38,161 nucleotides of DNA from an uncultured Candidatus Saccharibacteria bacterium (GCA_938030585.1 CALHIA010000092.1:1-38161), one strand, 5' to 3'; shown: positions 15,921-24,761, counted from the stretch's first letter. Notes: generated by a model from the sequence alone, not told the origin. Translations and numbers: made by a program.

Positions 15921-17468
15921 TTAGATTCCAACTAACGGTTTAACATCGGCGCCTAGGTGATTGAGCCGACGAGCAAAATCTTGATAACCTCGATTGATCG
16001 AATAGACATTACGCAAAATAGAAACGCCAGGGGCGGCCAACATACCGAGCAGGAGTACCACGGATGGGCGGAGGGCTGGAGGCGAAACTAATTCAGCAGC
16101 ACGCCAGTTGGTCGGGCCAGAGACATAAAAGCGATGAGCATCAAGTAATTCAACCTTGGCATTTAGATTAGTCAGATAAGTGGAGTAAATTGCACGGTTT
16201 TCAAAAACCCAGTCATGAATCAAAGTGCGACCTTCGGCCATGGCGGCAATGACGGTAAAGAATGGTAGATTATCAATATTGAGACCCGGGAAAGGCATCG
16301 GGTGAATTTTGTCAGCCGGAGCAATGAGGTTGGATTTTAAAATATGTAAATCGACTAGACGAGTGCGACCATTATAAGAGAAGTATTCTTCGGAACGTTC
16401 AATTTTCGCGTGCATGGAGCGTAAAACCTCGAGCTCAATTTCCAAAAATTCAATCGGAGCACGCGTAATGGTAATTTCAGATTTAGTGACCAAGCCAGCA
16501 GCCAAAAAAGACATCGCCTCAATCGGATCTTCGCTTGGAAAATATTCCACGTCTTTATCAATACATTTTTGGCCGTGAACCACGAGTGTAGTGGTGCCAA
16601 TTCCCTCGATTTTTACTCCGAGATCCTGCAGGAAGAAACAAACATCTTGCACCATGTAATTCGGTGAAGCACCCACAATCGTAGTTTTTCCCGGATAGAG
16701 TGCGGCTGCCATGAGAATATTTTCTGTCACCGTGTCACCACGCTCAATAAGCACGATACGCTTACCGGATTCGTCATGAAGAATTTTTTGATCCACCTTA
16801 GCCTCATAAAAACCGGTGCGAGTGGTGGCATCCACATTTAAGCCAAAAACCGAGAGTGCACGCAGGTGTGGTTCAACGGTACGGGTGCCGAGAGAACAGC
16901 CACCAGCATAAGGTAGGGCAAATTCTTGATAAAAATGCAGAAGTGGACCCATCAACATGAGGACCGAGCGAGTCTTACGAGCAGCATCGAGGTTCATTTC
17001 ATCGAGTTTAATTTCACGAGGTGGGGTGATTTCTAAATCTTTTTGACGATTCACCCAACGACACTTCACGCCGATCGACTCGAGAACTTCAATAATACGA
17101 AAAACCTCTTCGATACGGGCGAGTTTTCTTAGTGTGGTGCGACCATGGTTAAGAAGCGCAGCGCAAAGGAGTGCCACCCCGGCATTCTTAGAAGAATTAA
17201 CCGTAATCGAACCACTGAGAGTTTTGCCACCATTAATACGATAAGATTGAAAAGAAGAGTCACTGACGGCTAAAATTTGATGACCGAGTGCAGAGGAAAT
17301 TTTCTTAATCATTTCGAGAGAAGTATTTTGATCACCCTTTTCGATGCGATGAACGGCGGACTGAGAGGTACCGATCATCTTCGCGAGTTTACCTTGAGTG
17401 ATGCCTTTTTCACGGCGAAGATTGGTAATAATAGCGCCGATTTCTTCTTGATAAGTTTTTTGTTTCAT
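15921..17468 (-). CDS. murA: UDP-GlcNAc enolpyruvyl transferase with N-terminal HTH domain
   Basis: MurA catalyses the first committed step of peptidoglycan synthesis in the cytoplasm, adding enolpyruvate to UDP-GlcNAc. Catalytic features are kept: Lys in SSKNA (about residue 92), the loop Cys in AGGCSLGTR (about 190) and Asp in SEDPIEAMSFL. The first 65 residues form an Xre-type helix-turn-helix (LRREKGITQGKLAKMIG, then TSQSAVHRIEKGD), joined in frame with no gap, giving 515 aa against the usual 420-430. The enzyme may bind DNA and couple wall synthesis to transcription, or the HTH may be structural. The start has AGGAAAGG 5 nt upstream and an in-register promoter. Confidence 0.92.
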   Translation of the reverse strand: MKQKTYQEEIGAIITNLRREKGITQGKLAKMIGTSQSAVHRIEKGDQNTSLEMIKKISSALGHQILAVSDSSFQSYRINGGKTLSGSITVNSSKNAGVALLCAALLNHGRTTLRKLARIEEVFRIIEVLESIGVKCRWVNRQKDLEITPPREIKLDEMNLDAARKTRSVLMLMGPLLHFYQEFALPYAGGCSLGTRTVEPHLRALSVFGLNVDATTRTGFYEAKVDQKILHDESGKRIVLIERGDTVTENILMAAALYPGKTTIVGASPNYMVQDVCFFLQDLGVKIEGIGTTTLVVHGQKCIDKDVEYFPSEDPIEAMSFLAAGLVTKSEITITRAPIEFLEIELEVLRSMHAKIERSEEYFSYNGRTRLVDLHILKSNLIAPADKIHPMPFPGLNIDNLPFFTVIAAMAEGRTLIHDWVFENRAIYSTYLTNLNAKVELLDAHRFYVSGPTNWRAAELVSPPALRPSVVLLLGMLAAPGVSILRNVYSINRGYQDFARRLNHLGADVKPLVGI

Positions 17469-17495
17469 AAGAACCTTTCCTAATAAACCATAAAT

Positions 17496-17504
17496 ATTAT
17501 ATCA
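17496..17504 (-). promoter_or_regulatory. Extended -10 promoter of HTH-murA
   Basis: Minus strand TGATATAAT, with TATAAT at 17501-17496. The leader is about 21 nt and holds an AGGAAAGG ribosome site. The promoter abuts the galU terminator. Confidence 0.7.
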
Positions 17505-17519
17505 TGGATGGTATATTTT

Positions 17520-17553
17520 TAAAATAAAATAAGACCCCTGGATAAGGGTCTTA
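17520..17553 (-). terminator. Intrinsic terminator of galU
   Basis: An 8-bp stem, TAAGACCC at 17530-17537 with GGGTCTTA at 17546-17553, is followed on the minus strand by TTTTATTTT (17529-17521). Confidence 0.85.
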
Positions 17554-17574
17554 CTTAGAGAAATCTTTCAGGTT

Positions 17575-18420
17575 TTAGGCTTCTTTAACGCCACAAACAA
17601 CATTATTAGCGTGCACCCAGCCTTCGACAGATCCCCCATCGAGATATTGACCAGAGGTGGAAGCGACGCGCATGGTTTGGCCTTGCTTAATGTAGTCATA
17701 AATTGGGTCGGTGATCATGTATTCCTGATCAGTTGGACCAAAATCGTGCTCATTGACGTAGGCGACAATTTTCTGCAAGAGATCCGCAGAAAGAATATAT
17801 TTACTGACGTTGATTAGATTAGATGGGGCTTCTTCAACTGATGGTTTTTCCACCACATTCGTGAGCTTACCATCTTGAACCTCGAGCACACCATATTTAT
17901 CGACTTTTTCCTTAGGGATTTCGACTCCTAAAATAGCCGAGTCGGTTTCAGATTGAAGAGAATTAATCAGAGAAGTGGCAGCAGATTCGCCTTCTGGATT
18001 CCAAATAAAGTCATCACCCATATAAACAATCACAGGTTCGTTAAGATTATATTCTTCAGCAGCCATAGCGACAGGGACGGCAGTACCATATTTACTATTG
18101 GCGTCCTGAGCGATGTAATGAATTTTAACGTGCTCTGGAAGAGTCTTGGTGAGAGCGACGCGATCAGCCTTACCGCGAGAAATTAAATAATCATTCAGTA
18201 CAATATTATCCGAGTAGAATTCACGAACTTGGCAAGGTTCAGTATTGCTGACTACCATATAGATATCAGTAACACCTGCTTCAATGAGTTCTTGCACAGA
18301 GTAGTCGACGAGTGGGCGATTGCCAACTGGTAACATGGATTTTTCAATAACTTTAGTAATCGGTAGACGACGGGTACCCCATCCGGCCACAGGAATAATG
18401 GCTTTGGTAATTTTCTGCAT
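17575..18420 (-). CDS. galU: UTP-glucose-1-phosphate uridylyltransferase
   Basis: Cytoplasmic enzyme that makes UDP-glucose for surface glycans. The nucleotide-binding signature GWGTRRLPITKVIEKSMLPV (about residues 13-32) matches the GxGTRxLPxTK motif. YMGDDF near 130, VVEKPS near 190 and FGPTDQEYMITDPI near 235 complete the family pattern. At 281 aa it is of normal length. GGAG lies 8-9 nt before the ATG. It has its own promoter after gpmI; UDP-glucose would feed the glycans controlled by the kinase/phosphatase pair at the left end (inference). Confidence 0.93.
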   Translation of the reverse strand: MQKITKAIIPVAGWGTRRLPITKVIEKSMLPVGNRPLVDYSVQELIEAGVTDIYMVVSNTEPCQVREFYSDNIVLNDYLISRGKADRVALTKTLPEHVKIHYIAQDANSKYGTAVPVAMAAEEYNLNEPVIVYMGDDFIWNPEGESAATSLINSLQSETDSAILGVEIPKEKVDKYGVLEVQDGKLTNVVEKPSVEEAPSNLINVSKYILSADLLQKIVAYVNEHDFGPTDQEYMITDPIYDYIKQGQTMRVASTSGQYLDGGSVEGWVHANNVVCGVKEA

Positions 18421-18437
18421 TTTTTCTCCTTTTCTGA

Positions 18438-18446
18438 ATTATACCA
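18438..18446 (-). promoter_or_regulatory. Extended -10 promoter of galU
   Basis: Minus strand TGGTATAAT with TATAAT at 18443-18438. The leader is about 11 nt and carries AAAAGGAG. Confidence 0.65.
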
Positions 18447-18474
18447 TACTTTACTCAGTGGCAACTTCTGGTGG

Positions 18475-20088
18475 CTATTTTAGCTCAATCAAAGAGTCAC
18501 GCCAATGTTCGGAATGTTCGCTAATCAAGAGGTCAGCGACGGTGGCCGCGATATTAGTTAGGCCGGCGTCAGGCAAGTTTTTTAACTGATAATGTCGGCT
18601 AAACTCGGTATTATCATAAAAGTAACAAGGGACGAGGTTAGTGGTATGTGAAGTTTTAGCCTGATGAGTAGTGGTATCAAAAAGCTCTTCCGCATTACCG
18701 TGATCGGCGGTAATTAACATCATGCCGCCTAGCTCATCAACCTTTTTGGCGAGGCGCTGAAGTTGTAGGTCCATCGCTTCCATAGCAACCACGGTTGGTT
18801 CGAGCTCGCCAAAATGCCCCACCATATCGCCGCCGGCAAAATTAATTCGGACAAAATCAAATTCAGACATTTTCTCAAGCACAGCGTCGGTAATTTCCGC
18901 GGATTTCATCCAAGGACGTTCGTTATAAGGGCGCGTATCGGATTTAATTTCAAGAAATTCTTCACCAGTGAGGGGCTCATAACTATTGCCATTAAAATAA
19001 TAGGTAATATGGCCGAACTTGGCGGTTTCGGAACAGGCTAGCTGAGTAAGATTTTTGGCTGCCAAATATTCATGCAGGGTGTGTTTGATTTCAACCGGCT
19101 CGACTAAGGTGTGCTCTGGAAAATGGTGATCGACATCATATTCGGTGAGACTAGCGAAATAGACTGGTAGTTTCTGATTCTGTTCGGTACCACGATCAAA
19201 ACCTTGAAAATCGTCGAGACAAAAGGCCTCAGTAATTTCAAGGGCACGGTCGGCCCGAAAATCAAAGTAGACAAAACTATCGTGTGGCTGGACTAGGCCA
19301 ATCGGATGTTTCGCCTCGTCCACCACGACAAAAGCCGGAAGGTATTGGTCCTGCAGACTCTGGCCAGTTTCACGAAAATGCTGAATTGCTGCATCGGCAG
19401 AGTTAAAATAATGCTCAGCCTGCCCATAGACTAAGGCCTGCCAACCACGTTCGACTATGGTCCAATCGGTTTGATAACGGTCAGCAATGAAGACCATGCG
19501 ACCGCCACCAGAGGCAATTTGGATATCAACGTCAATTTCATTTTTAATTTCTGATACAGCTTGGTTGAACATGGTGAGATATTTTTCAGCCGACTGTGGC
19601 GCCACATCACGACCATCGAAGACGGCATGCACGCGCATAGTTTTGACGCCTGATTCGGCGGCGTGTCTTAACATGGCAAAAAGATGAGAAAGCTCACTAT
19701 GCACCCCACCATCAGAGAAAATCCCGGAAAAATGTAGGGTGGACTGGTGGGTTTTAAGATTTTCGATAATCCCCTGCCAGGCCTGAGATTGCCAGATTTC
19801 TCCAGTGGCAAAAGCTTGGTTGATTTTAGCGATACCCTGCTTAATAATTTGGCCACTACCGAGAGCGTTATGACCAACTTCAGAATTCCCCATTTGACCA
19901 GCCAAAATACCCACCGCCTCACCGGAAGCTTGGAGGGATAATTTTGGATAATTTAGATCTAATTGATGGAGAAATTCAGTGTAAGCTAAGGCTACAGCAT
20001 TACCTTCGATTTCCTGACGAATCCCCACGCCATCCATCACCACAAGGACGACCGGACCGCTATAATTTTTCTTTGATTTTGTTTGCAT
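18475..20088 (-). CDS. gpmI: Cofactor-independent phosphoglycerate mutase
   Basis: Converts 3-phosphoglycerate to 2-phosphoglycerate with two manganese ions and a phosphoserine intermediate. VVLVVMDGVG (about residues 13-22) and GNSEVGHNALGSGQ (about 68-81) hold metal ligands and the catalytic serine. FDGRDVAPQSA, FRADRA and ITADHGNAEEL complete the alkaline-phosphatase-superfamily signature. At 537 aa it is slightly longer than the usual 510. It follows folD by 23 nt with a GGGTGAG ribosome site, so it is probably the last gene of a murB-folD-gpmI unit. No terminator precedes galU. Confidence 0.96.
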   Translation of the reverse strand: MQTKSKKNYSGPVVLVVMDGVGIRQEIEGNAVALAYTEFLHQLDLNYPKLSLQASGEAVGILAGQMGNSEVGHNALGSGQIIKQGIAKINQAFATGEIWQSQAWQGIIENLKTHQSTLHFSGIFSDGGVHSELSHLFAMLRHAAESGVKTMRVHAVFDGRDVAPQSAEKYLTMFNQAVSEIKNEIDVDIQIASGGGRMVFIADRYQTDWTIVERGWQALVYGQAEHYFNSADAAIQHFRETGQSLQDQYLPAFVVVDEAKHPIGLVQPHDSFVYFDFRADRALEITEAFCLDDFQGFDRGTEQNQKLPVYFASLTEYDVDHHFPEHTLVEPVEIKHTLHEYLAAKNLTQLACSETAKFGHITYYFNGNSYEPLTGEEFLEIKSDTRPYNERPWMKSAEITDAVLEKMSEFDFVRINFAGGDMVGHFGELEPTVVAMEAMDLQLQRLAKKVDELGGMMLITADHGNAEELFDTTTHQAKTSHTTNLVPCYFYDNTEFSRHYQLKNLPDAGLTNIAATVADLLISEHSEHWRDSLIELK

Positions 20089-20111
20089 GACTCACCCTTT
20101 TTAATTTTTAA

Positions 20112-20924
20112 TTAATGCGTTTGATTTTCGGCAGCAGAGGCCAGAACATTTTCAAATAGTACGCCAATAGTGAGTGGACCTACGCCACCGATTTTTGGAG
20201 TAATAGCGGAGATATCAGTACGGGCGCGAATTTCATCATTGATGTCGCCGAGGATCACTCCACCTTCACTGGCGGTACCGGCATCAACAATCACCGCACC
20301 CTCGCGAATCATTTCGGAAACGATAAGATGAGGGTTGCCCGTGGCGGTAATAATGACATCGTGATTTTTAAGTTCAGAAAAATCGGAACCACGATGAAAA
20401 ACTGAAACACGAAGATTGGAATTAGTGAACATGCGAATGAGTGGTTCGCCCACCAGACGACCACGGCCGACAATGGCGATTGATTTATTATTCAGTTCGA
20501 TACCGTAGCCAGTGAGAAGCCAGTTGATGGCGGTAGCAGTGGCGCTGTCGAAACGACTTTTGCCGGTCAAGCCGTCGACATCTTTTTCGGGAGCGATCAA
20601 TGCGACGAGTTCCTCAGTCCACTCCGGATTTCGCAAAGGAAGCTGCAAAATCACCGAAGAAACAGAGATATCTTGATTAGCAGATTCGATGGCAGACTGA
20701 ATAGCTTCTTTAGTAGGATTTACCACCTGATCAATCACCTCAATCTCGATATCTTCACCATAAGCTTTCTTCAGACTGACGTATTTTTCGATGACGGGAT
20801 TATTTGAATCACGAATAATGACTAATTTCGGATGGATTTTACGCGAACGGAGAGCCTTTACCTGATGAGCTTGACGTTCCTTAATAAATCCAACTAGTTC
20901 ACGACCGTTTAATTCTTTGACCAT
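20112..20924 (-). CDS. folD: Bifunctional methylene-THF dehydrogenase/cyclohydrolase (FolD family)
   Basis: Interconverts 5,10-methylene-THF and 10-formyl-THF in one-carbon metabolism. The catalytic lysine lies in KYVSLKKAYG (about residues 44-53). VGRGRLVGEPL (about 151-161) is the cofactor-site motif and GGVGPLTIGVLFEN the C-terminal signature. The usual DGFHPxN segment reads DGLTGKSRF here, a marked departure that could affect folate or cofactor binding. At 270 aa it is slightly shorter than typical. It starts 8 nt after murB with AAGGAG. Confidence 0.92.
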   Translation of the reverse strand: MVKELNGRELVGFIKERQAHQVKALRSRKIHPKLVIIRDSNNPVIEKYVSLKKAYGEDIEIEVIDQVVNPTKEAIQSAIESANQDISVSSVILQLPLRNPEWTEELVALIAPEKDVDGLTGKSRFDSATATAINWLLTGYGIELNNKSIAIVGRGRLVGEPLIRMFTNSNLRVSVFHRGSDFSELKNHDVIITATGNPHLIVSEMIREGAVIVDAGTASEGGVILGDINDEIRARTDISAITPKIGGVGPLTIGVLFENVLASAAENQTH

Positions 20925-20932
20925 GGAGCTCC

Positions 20933-22027
20933 TTATTTAATTTCGTCCGGTTCTTGTTCGATCATTAAGCCGAATTTATCGAAGACAACTTTGGCAATCT
21001 CTGCGCGGGCGGCGGCGAGATCAGCATAGGTTTCGGCAGATTCATTAATCAAGATTAGGGCCGCTTTTTCACTAACTTTCATACCATGGAAGACCTGACC
21101 CTTAAGACCGGCATGTTCGAGGAGCCAACCAGAATTGACGAGGTTAGTACGTTTTTCCGGAGAATCTGGGCCAACTTCTTTGGCGTTGCGCCAAACTTCA
21201 ATACCGCGAGCCTCGGCGGCATCAGCCTCCTCATCGGTGAGATAGATATTCTTGAAGAAGCTACCGGCACTGGCGATTTTTTCTGGATCTGGAAGCTTAG
21301 AATTTCTCACTTCGCGAACCATACGAGCGATGTTGGTTGGTGAAAAATCGGTTTCTTGATGTTCGTCCACATAAGCTTGCAAGGAGCGGTAGAATGGTGG
21401 ATTGAGTTGACCTTTTTTCAAACGAATCACAATCGAATAGATAAAGTAACGGCCGACACTTTCACCGGAATTAAAGATAGACTTACGATAACTCATCTTC
21501 ATATCTTCAGCGAGAATGGTCTTAAAAGTTTTTTCCTGCAGGTCGTAAACATCAGCAGAAACAATCACCTGCGTGACTTCCTGGCCATAGGCGCCGATGT
21601 TCTGAACTGGAGAGGCACCAGCAGTGCCCGGAATACCAGCCATCGCTTCGATACCAGAATAGCCTAGAGCAGCAGTGAAATTGACTAAGGAATCCCAAAT
21701 TTCACCACCATTAGCACGGAAATAGCCATAGCCTTCTTTTTCAGCCTCAGCTTTGACTTCAGTGCCGTAAGCGGCTTCGATTTCCTCAGGGGAAAGCTGC
21801 GAAATGCCGAGAATTCGATCGAGCAAAATCACACCTTGATAACCTGCATCAGTGGCGAAGGTATTAGCGCCATTACCAAGAATGGTAACTGGAAGATTTT
21901 TTGCAGCGGCGAATTGATAAGCTTCTGGAATTTCATCTTTAGACTTGATCTCGATGACATATTTGGCTGGACCACCAATACGCATGGTGACAAGATTTTT
22001 AATCGGGACATTTTCGGAAATTAACAT
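20933..22027 (-). CDS. murB: UDP-N-acetylenolpyruvoylglucosamine reductase
   Basis: Flavoenzyme that reduces the MurA product to UDP-MurNAc. FAD-binding motifs are seen as TMRIGGPAKY (about residues 14-23), LGNGANTFATD (about 50-60) and GIPGTAGASPVQNIGAYGQE (about 130-149). YRKSIF and AGSFFKNIY, with the catalytic serine, follow, and the final ESAETYADL holds the acid residue. The length (364 aa) is on the long side of the family. AAGGAG lies 6 nt before the ATG. First gene of the murB-folD-gpmI unit, but not adjacent to murA. Confidence 0.95.
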   Translation of the reverse strand: MLISENVPIKNLVTMRIGGPAKYVIEIKSKDEIPEAYQFAAAKNLPVTILGNGANTFATDAGYQGVILLDRILGISQLSPEEIEAAYGTEVKAEAEKEGYGYFRANGGEIWDSLVNFTAALGYSGIEAMAGIPGTAGASPVQNIGAYGQEVTQVIVSADVYDLQEKTFKTILAEDMKMSYRKSIFNSGESVGRYFIYSIVIRLKKGQLNPPFYRSLQAYVDEHQETDFSPTNIARMVREVRNSKLPDPEKIASAGSFFKNIYLTDEEADAAEARGIEVWRNAKEVGPDSPEKRTNLVNSGWLLEHAGLKGQVFHGMKVSEKAALILINESAETYADLAAARAEIAKVVFDKFGLMIEQEPDEIK

Positions 22028-22095
22028 TTATTCTCCTTGTTTTTATTAAGTTTAGTAGTGGTTTAAAATTCAAAAATAACTAAATCATTACTTTT

Positions 22096-22104
22096 ATTTT
22101 AACA
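22096..22104 (-). promoter_or_regulatory. Candidate murB promoter
   Basis: Minus strand TGTTAAAAT (hexamer 22101-22096) is an extended -10. The leader would be about 60 nt. A closer, weaker TAAACT lies near 22055, so the assignment is tentative. Confidence 0.4.
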
Positions 22105-22125
22105 TAAACAAATCCCGACCTCTCA

Positions 22126-22134
22126 TGTTAAAAT
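22126..22134 (+). promoter_or_regulatory. Extended -10 promoter, near-leaderless
   Basis: TGT then TAAAAT at 22129-22134. The ATG follows after nine bases with no ribosome site. Confidence 0.55.
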
Positions 22135-22143
22135 AGATGAGTA

Positions 22144-22869
22144 ATGTTTGAAATTCATGAAGTATTCAGGTTTGTAAGCTTCTGGTTTTTGATGTTCATT
22201 ATCTATTCTTTTATCGGCTGGGTCTTCGAATGTATTTGGACGAGTGTCGAGCAACGAAAATTACAGAACCGAGGTTTCCTTTTCGGACCAATCTGTCCAA
22301 TATATGGCGTGGGAATGATCTCATTTTTAATCCTGACACAAGAAATTCATTTCGAATGGTATATTGAATTTTTTATTTTCGCTCTAATCTGCACAGTGAT
22401 TGAATACACCACTAGTGTGGTAATGGAAAAAATCTTTCGGGTGCGTTGGTGGGATTACTCAGAAACCACACGTTTTAACCTAAACGGCCGCGTTTCCCTC
22501 GAGACTTCTCTTGGTTTTGGACTGGGCGGGATGGCAATTAAATATGGACTACATCCATTTATTTTACATTTGATTTCGCCACTTTCCTGGCCAATGATTG
22601 AATCGATTAATGGGGTACTACTGGCAATTTTAGTGATTGATATTATTTTTACCACTGTGGCGACATTGAAATTACGTGATAAATTCAGTGCCAAATTTGG
22701 CTCTACTAAAATTGATGTAACTTCTGAAATTAAAAAGCTGACCCGTGAATATTATTCGCGTGCGGCTAGATTTAGACGTCATATGACAAAAGCAGCAATG
22801 GAAAATATCCAAAAAACTCATAAAAATATTGGCAACAAAATCAATTCGATTACTAAGCCGAAGAAGTAG
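22144..22869 (+). CDS. Membrane protein of the CmpB-like 'ABC transporter permease' family
   Basis: A 241-aa integral membrane protein resembling the PF06541 family (putative ABC transporter permease, CmpB-like). Family hallmarks are FIIYSFIGWVFECIWTSV near the N-terminus, NRGFLFGPICPIYGVG (about residues 43-58) and RWWDYSE (about 101-107). About five membrane segments end near residue 180, followed by a basic cytoplasmic tail of 60 residues. No ATPase partner lies nearby, so a transport role is unproven. Its stop is one base from the stop of the convergent helicase gene, with no terminator between. Confidence 0.8.
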   Translation: MFEIHEVFRFVSFWFLMFIIYSFIGWVFECIWTSVEQRKLQNRGFLFGPICPIYGVGMISFLILTQEIHFEWYIEFFIFALICTVIEYTTSVVMEKIFRVRWWDYSETTRFNLNGRVSLETSLGFGLGGMAIKYGLHPFILHLISPLSWPMIESINGVLLAILVIDIIFTTVATLKLRDKFSAKFGSTKIDVTSEIKKLTREYYSRAARFRRHMTKAAMENIQKTHKNIGNKINSITKPKK

Positions 22870-22870
22870 G

Positions 22871-24439
22871 CTATTCTACCTTAAGATATTTCTCAAAATG
22901 CGAAAGATAGTAGGTGGTAAAATCCTGACGAAACTTTCGACGCAGCTCTTTGATAAAACTCGACTCCTTGCCATCAACAGTCAAAAGTATCACCTGCTTT
23001 TTGGCGCGAGTGAGCGCGACGTAAAAGAGGCGACGCTCTTCATTGACTGAAACCTGGTCTAGTCTTAATTCTTCTGCGATTTTTATTAGTTCAGTCTTCA
23101 GTGGCGGATCCTTGACGTGAGCTGGAAAGCCCAGCTTAGCATCGCGATTATTAAGGACAATCACATAATCAGTCTCCAGGCCTTTAGATTGGTGCACGGT
23201 AAGAAAACGAATTTTTAGATCTGGCCGCGTTTGAAATTCTATACTATCTGAGGTTAGCTTAAACTGAGTACAATGAAGAAGACGAAGCCGGTCAATCTGG
23301 AAACGCCCGAGCAGTAAGATTGAACTATCTCGTGGCAGAGATTCAAAATAGTGCGTCAGGACTTCGAGATCGAGTCGCTCCGAATCACCAGAGATTTCCA
23401 CGACCGGCTCTAGCGCGTCTTCTTTTTGGCTTTGAATTTGTTTTCGAATTTGAGTATGGTCCTGCATGATGAAGCTCGAACTTAGACCCGCAAGCGTGGG
23501 GCCGAAACGATAGGTTTTCGAGATACGATGCAAGGAAAAATCACCCCAAAATCGACGGAAATTCAAAGTAAAATCGACGCGACTACCGCTGAAGCCATAA
23601 ATCGCCTGCCATTCATCACCTACGGCAAATAGATTAGCCTGCGAAGATTCAAGAAGGAGACGGAGAAATTCCTGACGGAGTGCCGAGAGATCCTGATATT
23701 CATCGACAATGATGTAGCGAAACCGAGTTTTAATCTGACCAGAGCGAAGATACCGAATTGCTAATTTGATCAGCCCAGAAAACGTAGTTTGATGTTTTTC
23801 TAGGAGACTGGATAATTCCCTTTGATATTGCTCGAAGACTGTAAGAAATAATTTACGGTATTCCTCTGAAGAAAATTTACTAGCAATCTGTGCTACGGTC
23901 TCGGGTGCCAATTCATGCAGATCGAGAAATTCGCGAATAATCGAAGTCTGTATGGTAAGCTCATTAGAACCAGAAATTACATTATCAGTTATTTCCGAAA
24001 CGGGCTGCTCGTTATCTATTTCATTTGTAGTGACAGAAAAATCTGGCCAGAGACTACGAAGTAATTTCAGAGCTAAACTATGAAAAGTCTCAATTGTAAT
24101 GTTCGGTGACAGAGATTTTCTGAGCAAAATCTGTTCCGCAAATGTTTGATAATATTCGCGCAGAAAACGTTCTCTGAGTTCCGTGGCGGAATCATGTGTA
24201 AAAGATAAAACTAATATTTCTGGTGGACTAGCGAAACCGGATTGCAATGTCGGTTCATATAAATGGATGATTGCCCGACCCGTGGTGGTTTTACCAGAAC
24301 CGGCGCCAGCTACGACTAGATTAAATCTAGCGGGGTCATAAATCGATTTGCGTTGTTCTCTATCGAGAGGGTGATTTTCGACGCGAAAATCCGGGGGCAG
24401 AGCATCGAGGGATTTATTTTTGAATAAGTTTTTTAACAT
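22871..24439 (-). CDS. Compact UvrD/Rep-family helicase
   Basis: Second superfamily 1 helicase of the window, 522 aa. Walker A AGAGSGKTTTGRA (about residues 44-56), IIVDEYQDLS (motif II), GDEWQAIYGFSGSRVD (motif III), KTYRFG (motif IV), VHQSKGLETDYVIVL (motif V) and FYVALTRAKKQV (motif VI) are intact, so it should be an active ATPase. The 1B and 2B subdomains are much shorter than in PcrA (720 aa here), closer to compact helicase-IV-like forms. AAAGGAG precedes the ATG but lies in an inverted repeat that could mask it. Role in repair is inferred from family only. Confidence 0.85.
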   Translation of the reverse strand: MLKNLFKNKSLDALPPDFRVENHPLDREQRKSIYDPARFNLVVAGAGSGKTTTGRAIIHLYEPTLQSGFASPPEILVLSFTHDSATELRERFLREYYQTFAEQILLRKSLSPNITIETFHSLALKLLRSLWPDFSVTTNEIDNEQPVSEITDNVISGSNELTIQTSIIREFLDLHELAPETVAQIASKFSSEEYRKLFLTVFEQYQRELSSLLEKHQTTFSGLIKLAIRYLRSGQIKTRFRYIIVDEYQDLSALRQEFLRLLLESSQANLFAVGDEWQAIYGFSGSRVDFTLNFRRFWGDFSLHRISKTYRFGPTLAGLSSSFIMQDHTQIRKQIQSQKEDALEPVVEISGDSERLDLEVLTHYFESLPRDSSILLLGRFQIDRLRLLHCTQFKLTSDSIEFQTRPDLKIRFLTVHQSKGLETDYVIVLNNRDAKLGFPAHVKDPPLKTELIKIAEELRLDQVSVNEERRLFYVALTRAKKQVILLTVDGKESSFIKELRRKFRQDFTTYYLSHFEKYLKVE

Positions 24440-24441
24440 AT

Positions 24442-24468
24442 TTGGCTCCTTTTTAATTTAAGAGCCAA
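24442..24468 (-). promoter_or_regulatory. Inverted repeat that would hide the helicase ribosome site
   Basis: Minus-strand TTGGCTC (24468-24462) pairs with GAGCCAA (24448-24442). A G-T and an A-T pair extend this to nine pairs around a loop of A and T. The 3' arm contains the GGAG of the ribosome site and lies three bases before the ATG at 24439. No T run follows, so it is not a terminator. Confidence 0.55.
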
Positions 24469-24563
24469 GATTATTTGAAAATTAAGAAAACAGCGGATGC
24501 GACAGGAATTTTAAAAAATCTGAATGCTTATTCAAGAACTACCGCGTTGATAATTAATTTAAC

Positions 24564-24588
24564 AAAAAATCATAGCTCTCACTATGAT
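24564..24588 (-). terminator. Terminator of tRNA-Leu
   Basis: A 7-bp stem (24588-24582 with 24575-24569) is followed on the minus strand by six T (24569-24564), about 10 nt after the tRNA 3' end. Confidence 0.8.
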
Positions 24589-24597
24589 CTAATCTTG

Positions 24598-24683
24598 TGG
24601 TGCCCGAAACAGGACTTGAACCTGCACCTAGAAGCTAGACTAGCACCTGAAGCTAGCGCGTCTGCCAATTCCGCCATTCGGGC
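24598..24683 (-). tRNA. tRNA-Leu (anticodon CAG)
   Basis: Class II tRNA of 86 nt with encoded CCA. The acceptor stem is GCCCGAA/TTCGGGC. The anticodon stem CTAGC/GCTAG encloses the loop TTCAGGT, giving CAG. The long variable arm has a CTAG/CTAG stem and the T loop is TTCAAGT. It has its own promoter and terminator. Confidence 0.95.
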
Positions 24684-24691
24684 TTGAGATA

Positions 24692-24697
24692 ATTATA
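24692..24697 (-). promoter_or_regulatory. -10 box of tRNA-Leu
   Basis: TATAAT on the minus strand at 24697-24692, eight bases before the mature 5' end, so transcription would start at or within two bases of it. Confidence 0.7.
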
Positions 24698-24761
24698 CCC
24701 CAAACCCGGCGGTTCGTGAACTAGAAAGAATTTTGATTTCTTCTGAGTCTCAAAGAAGCAA

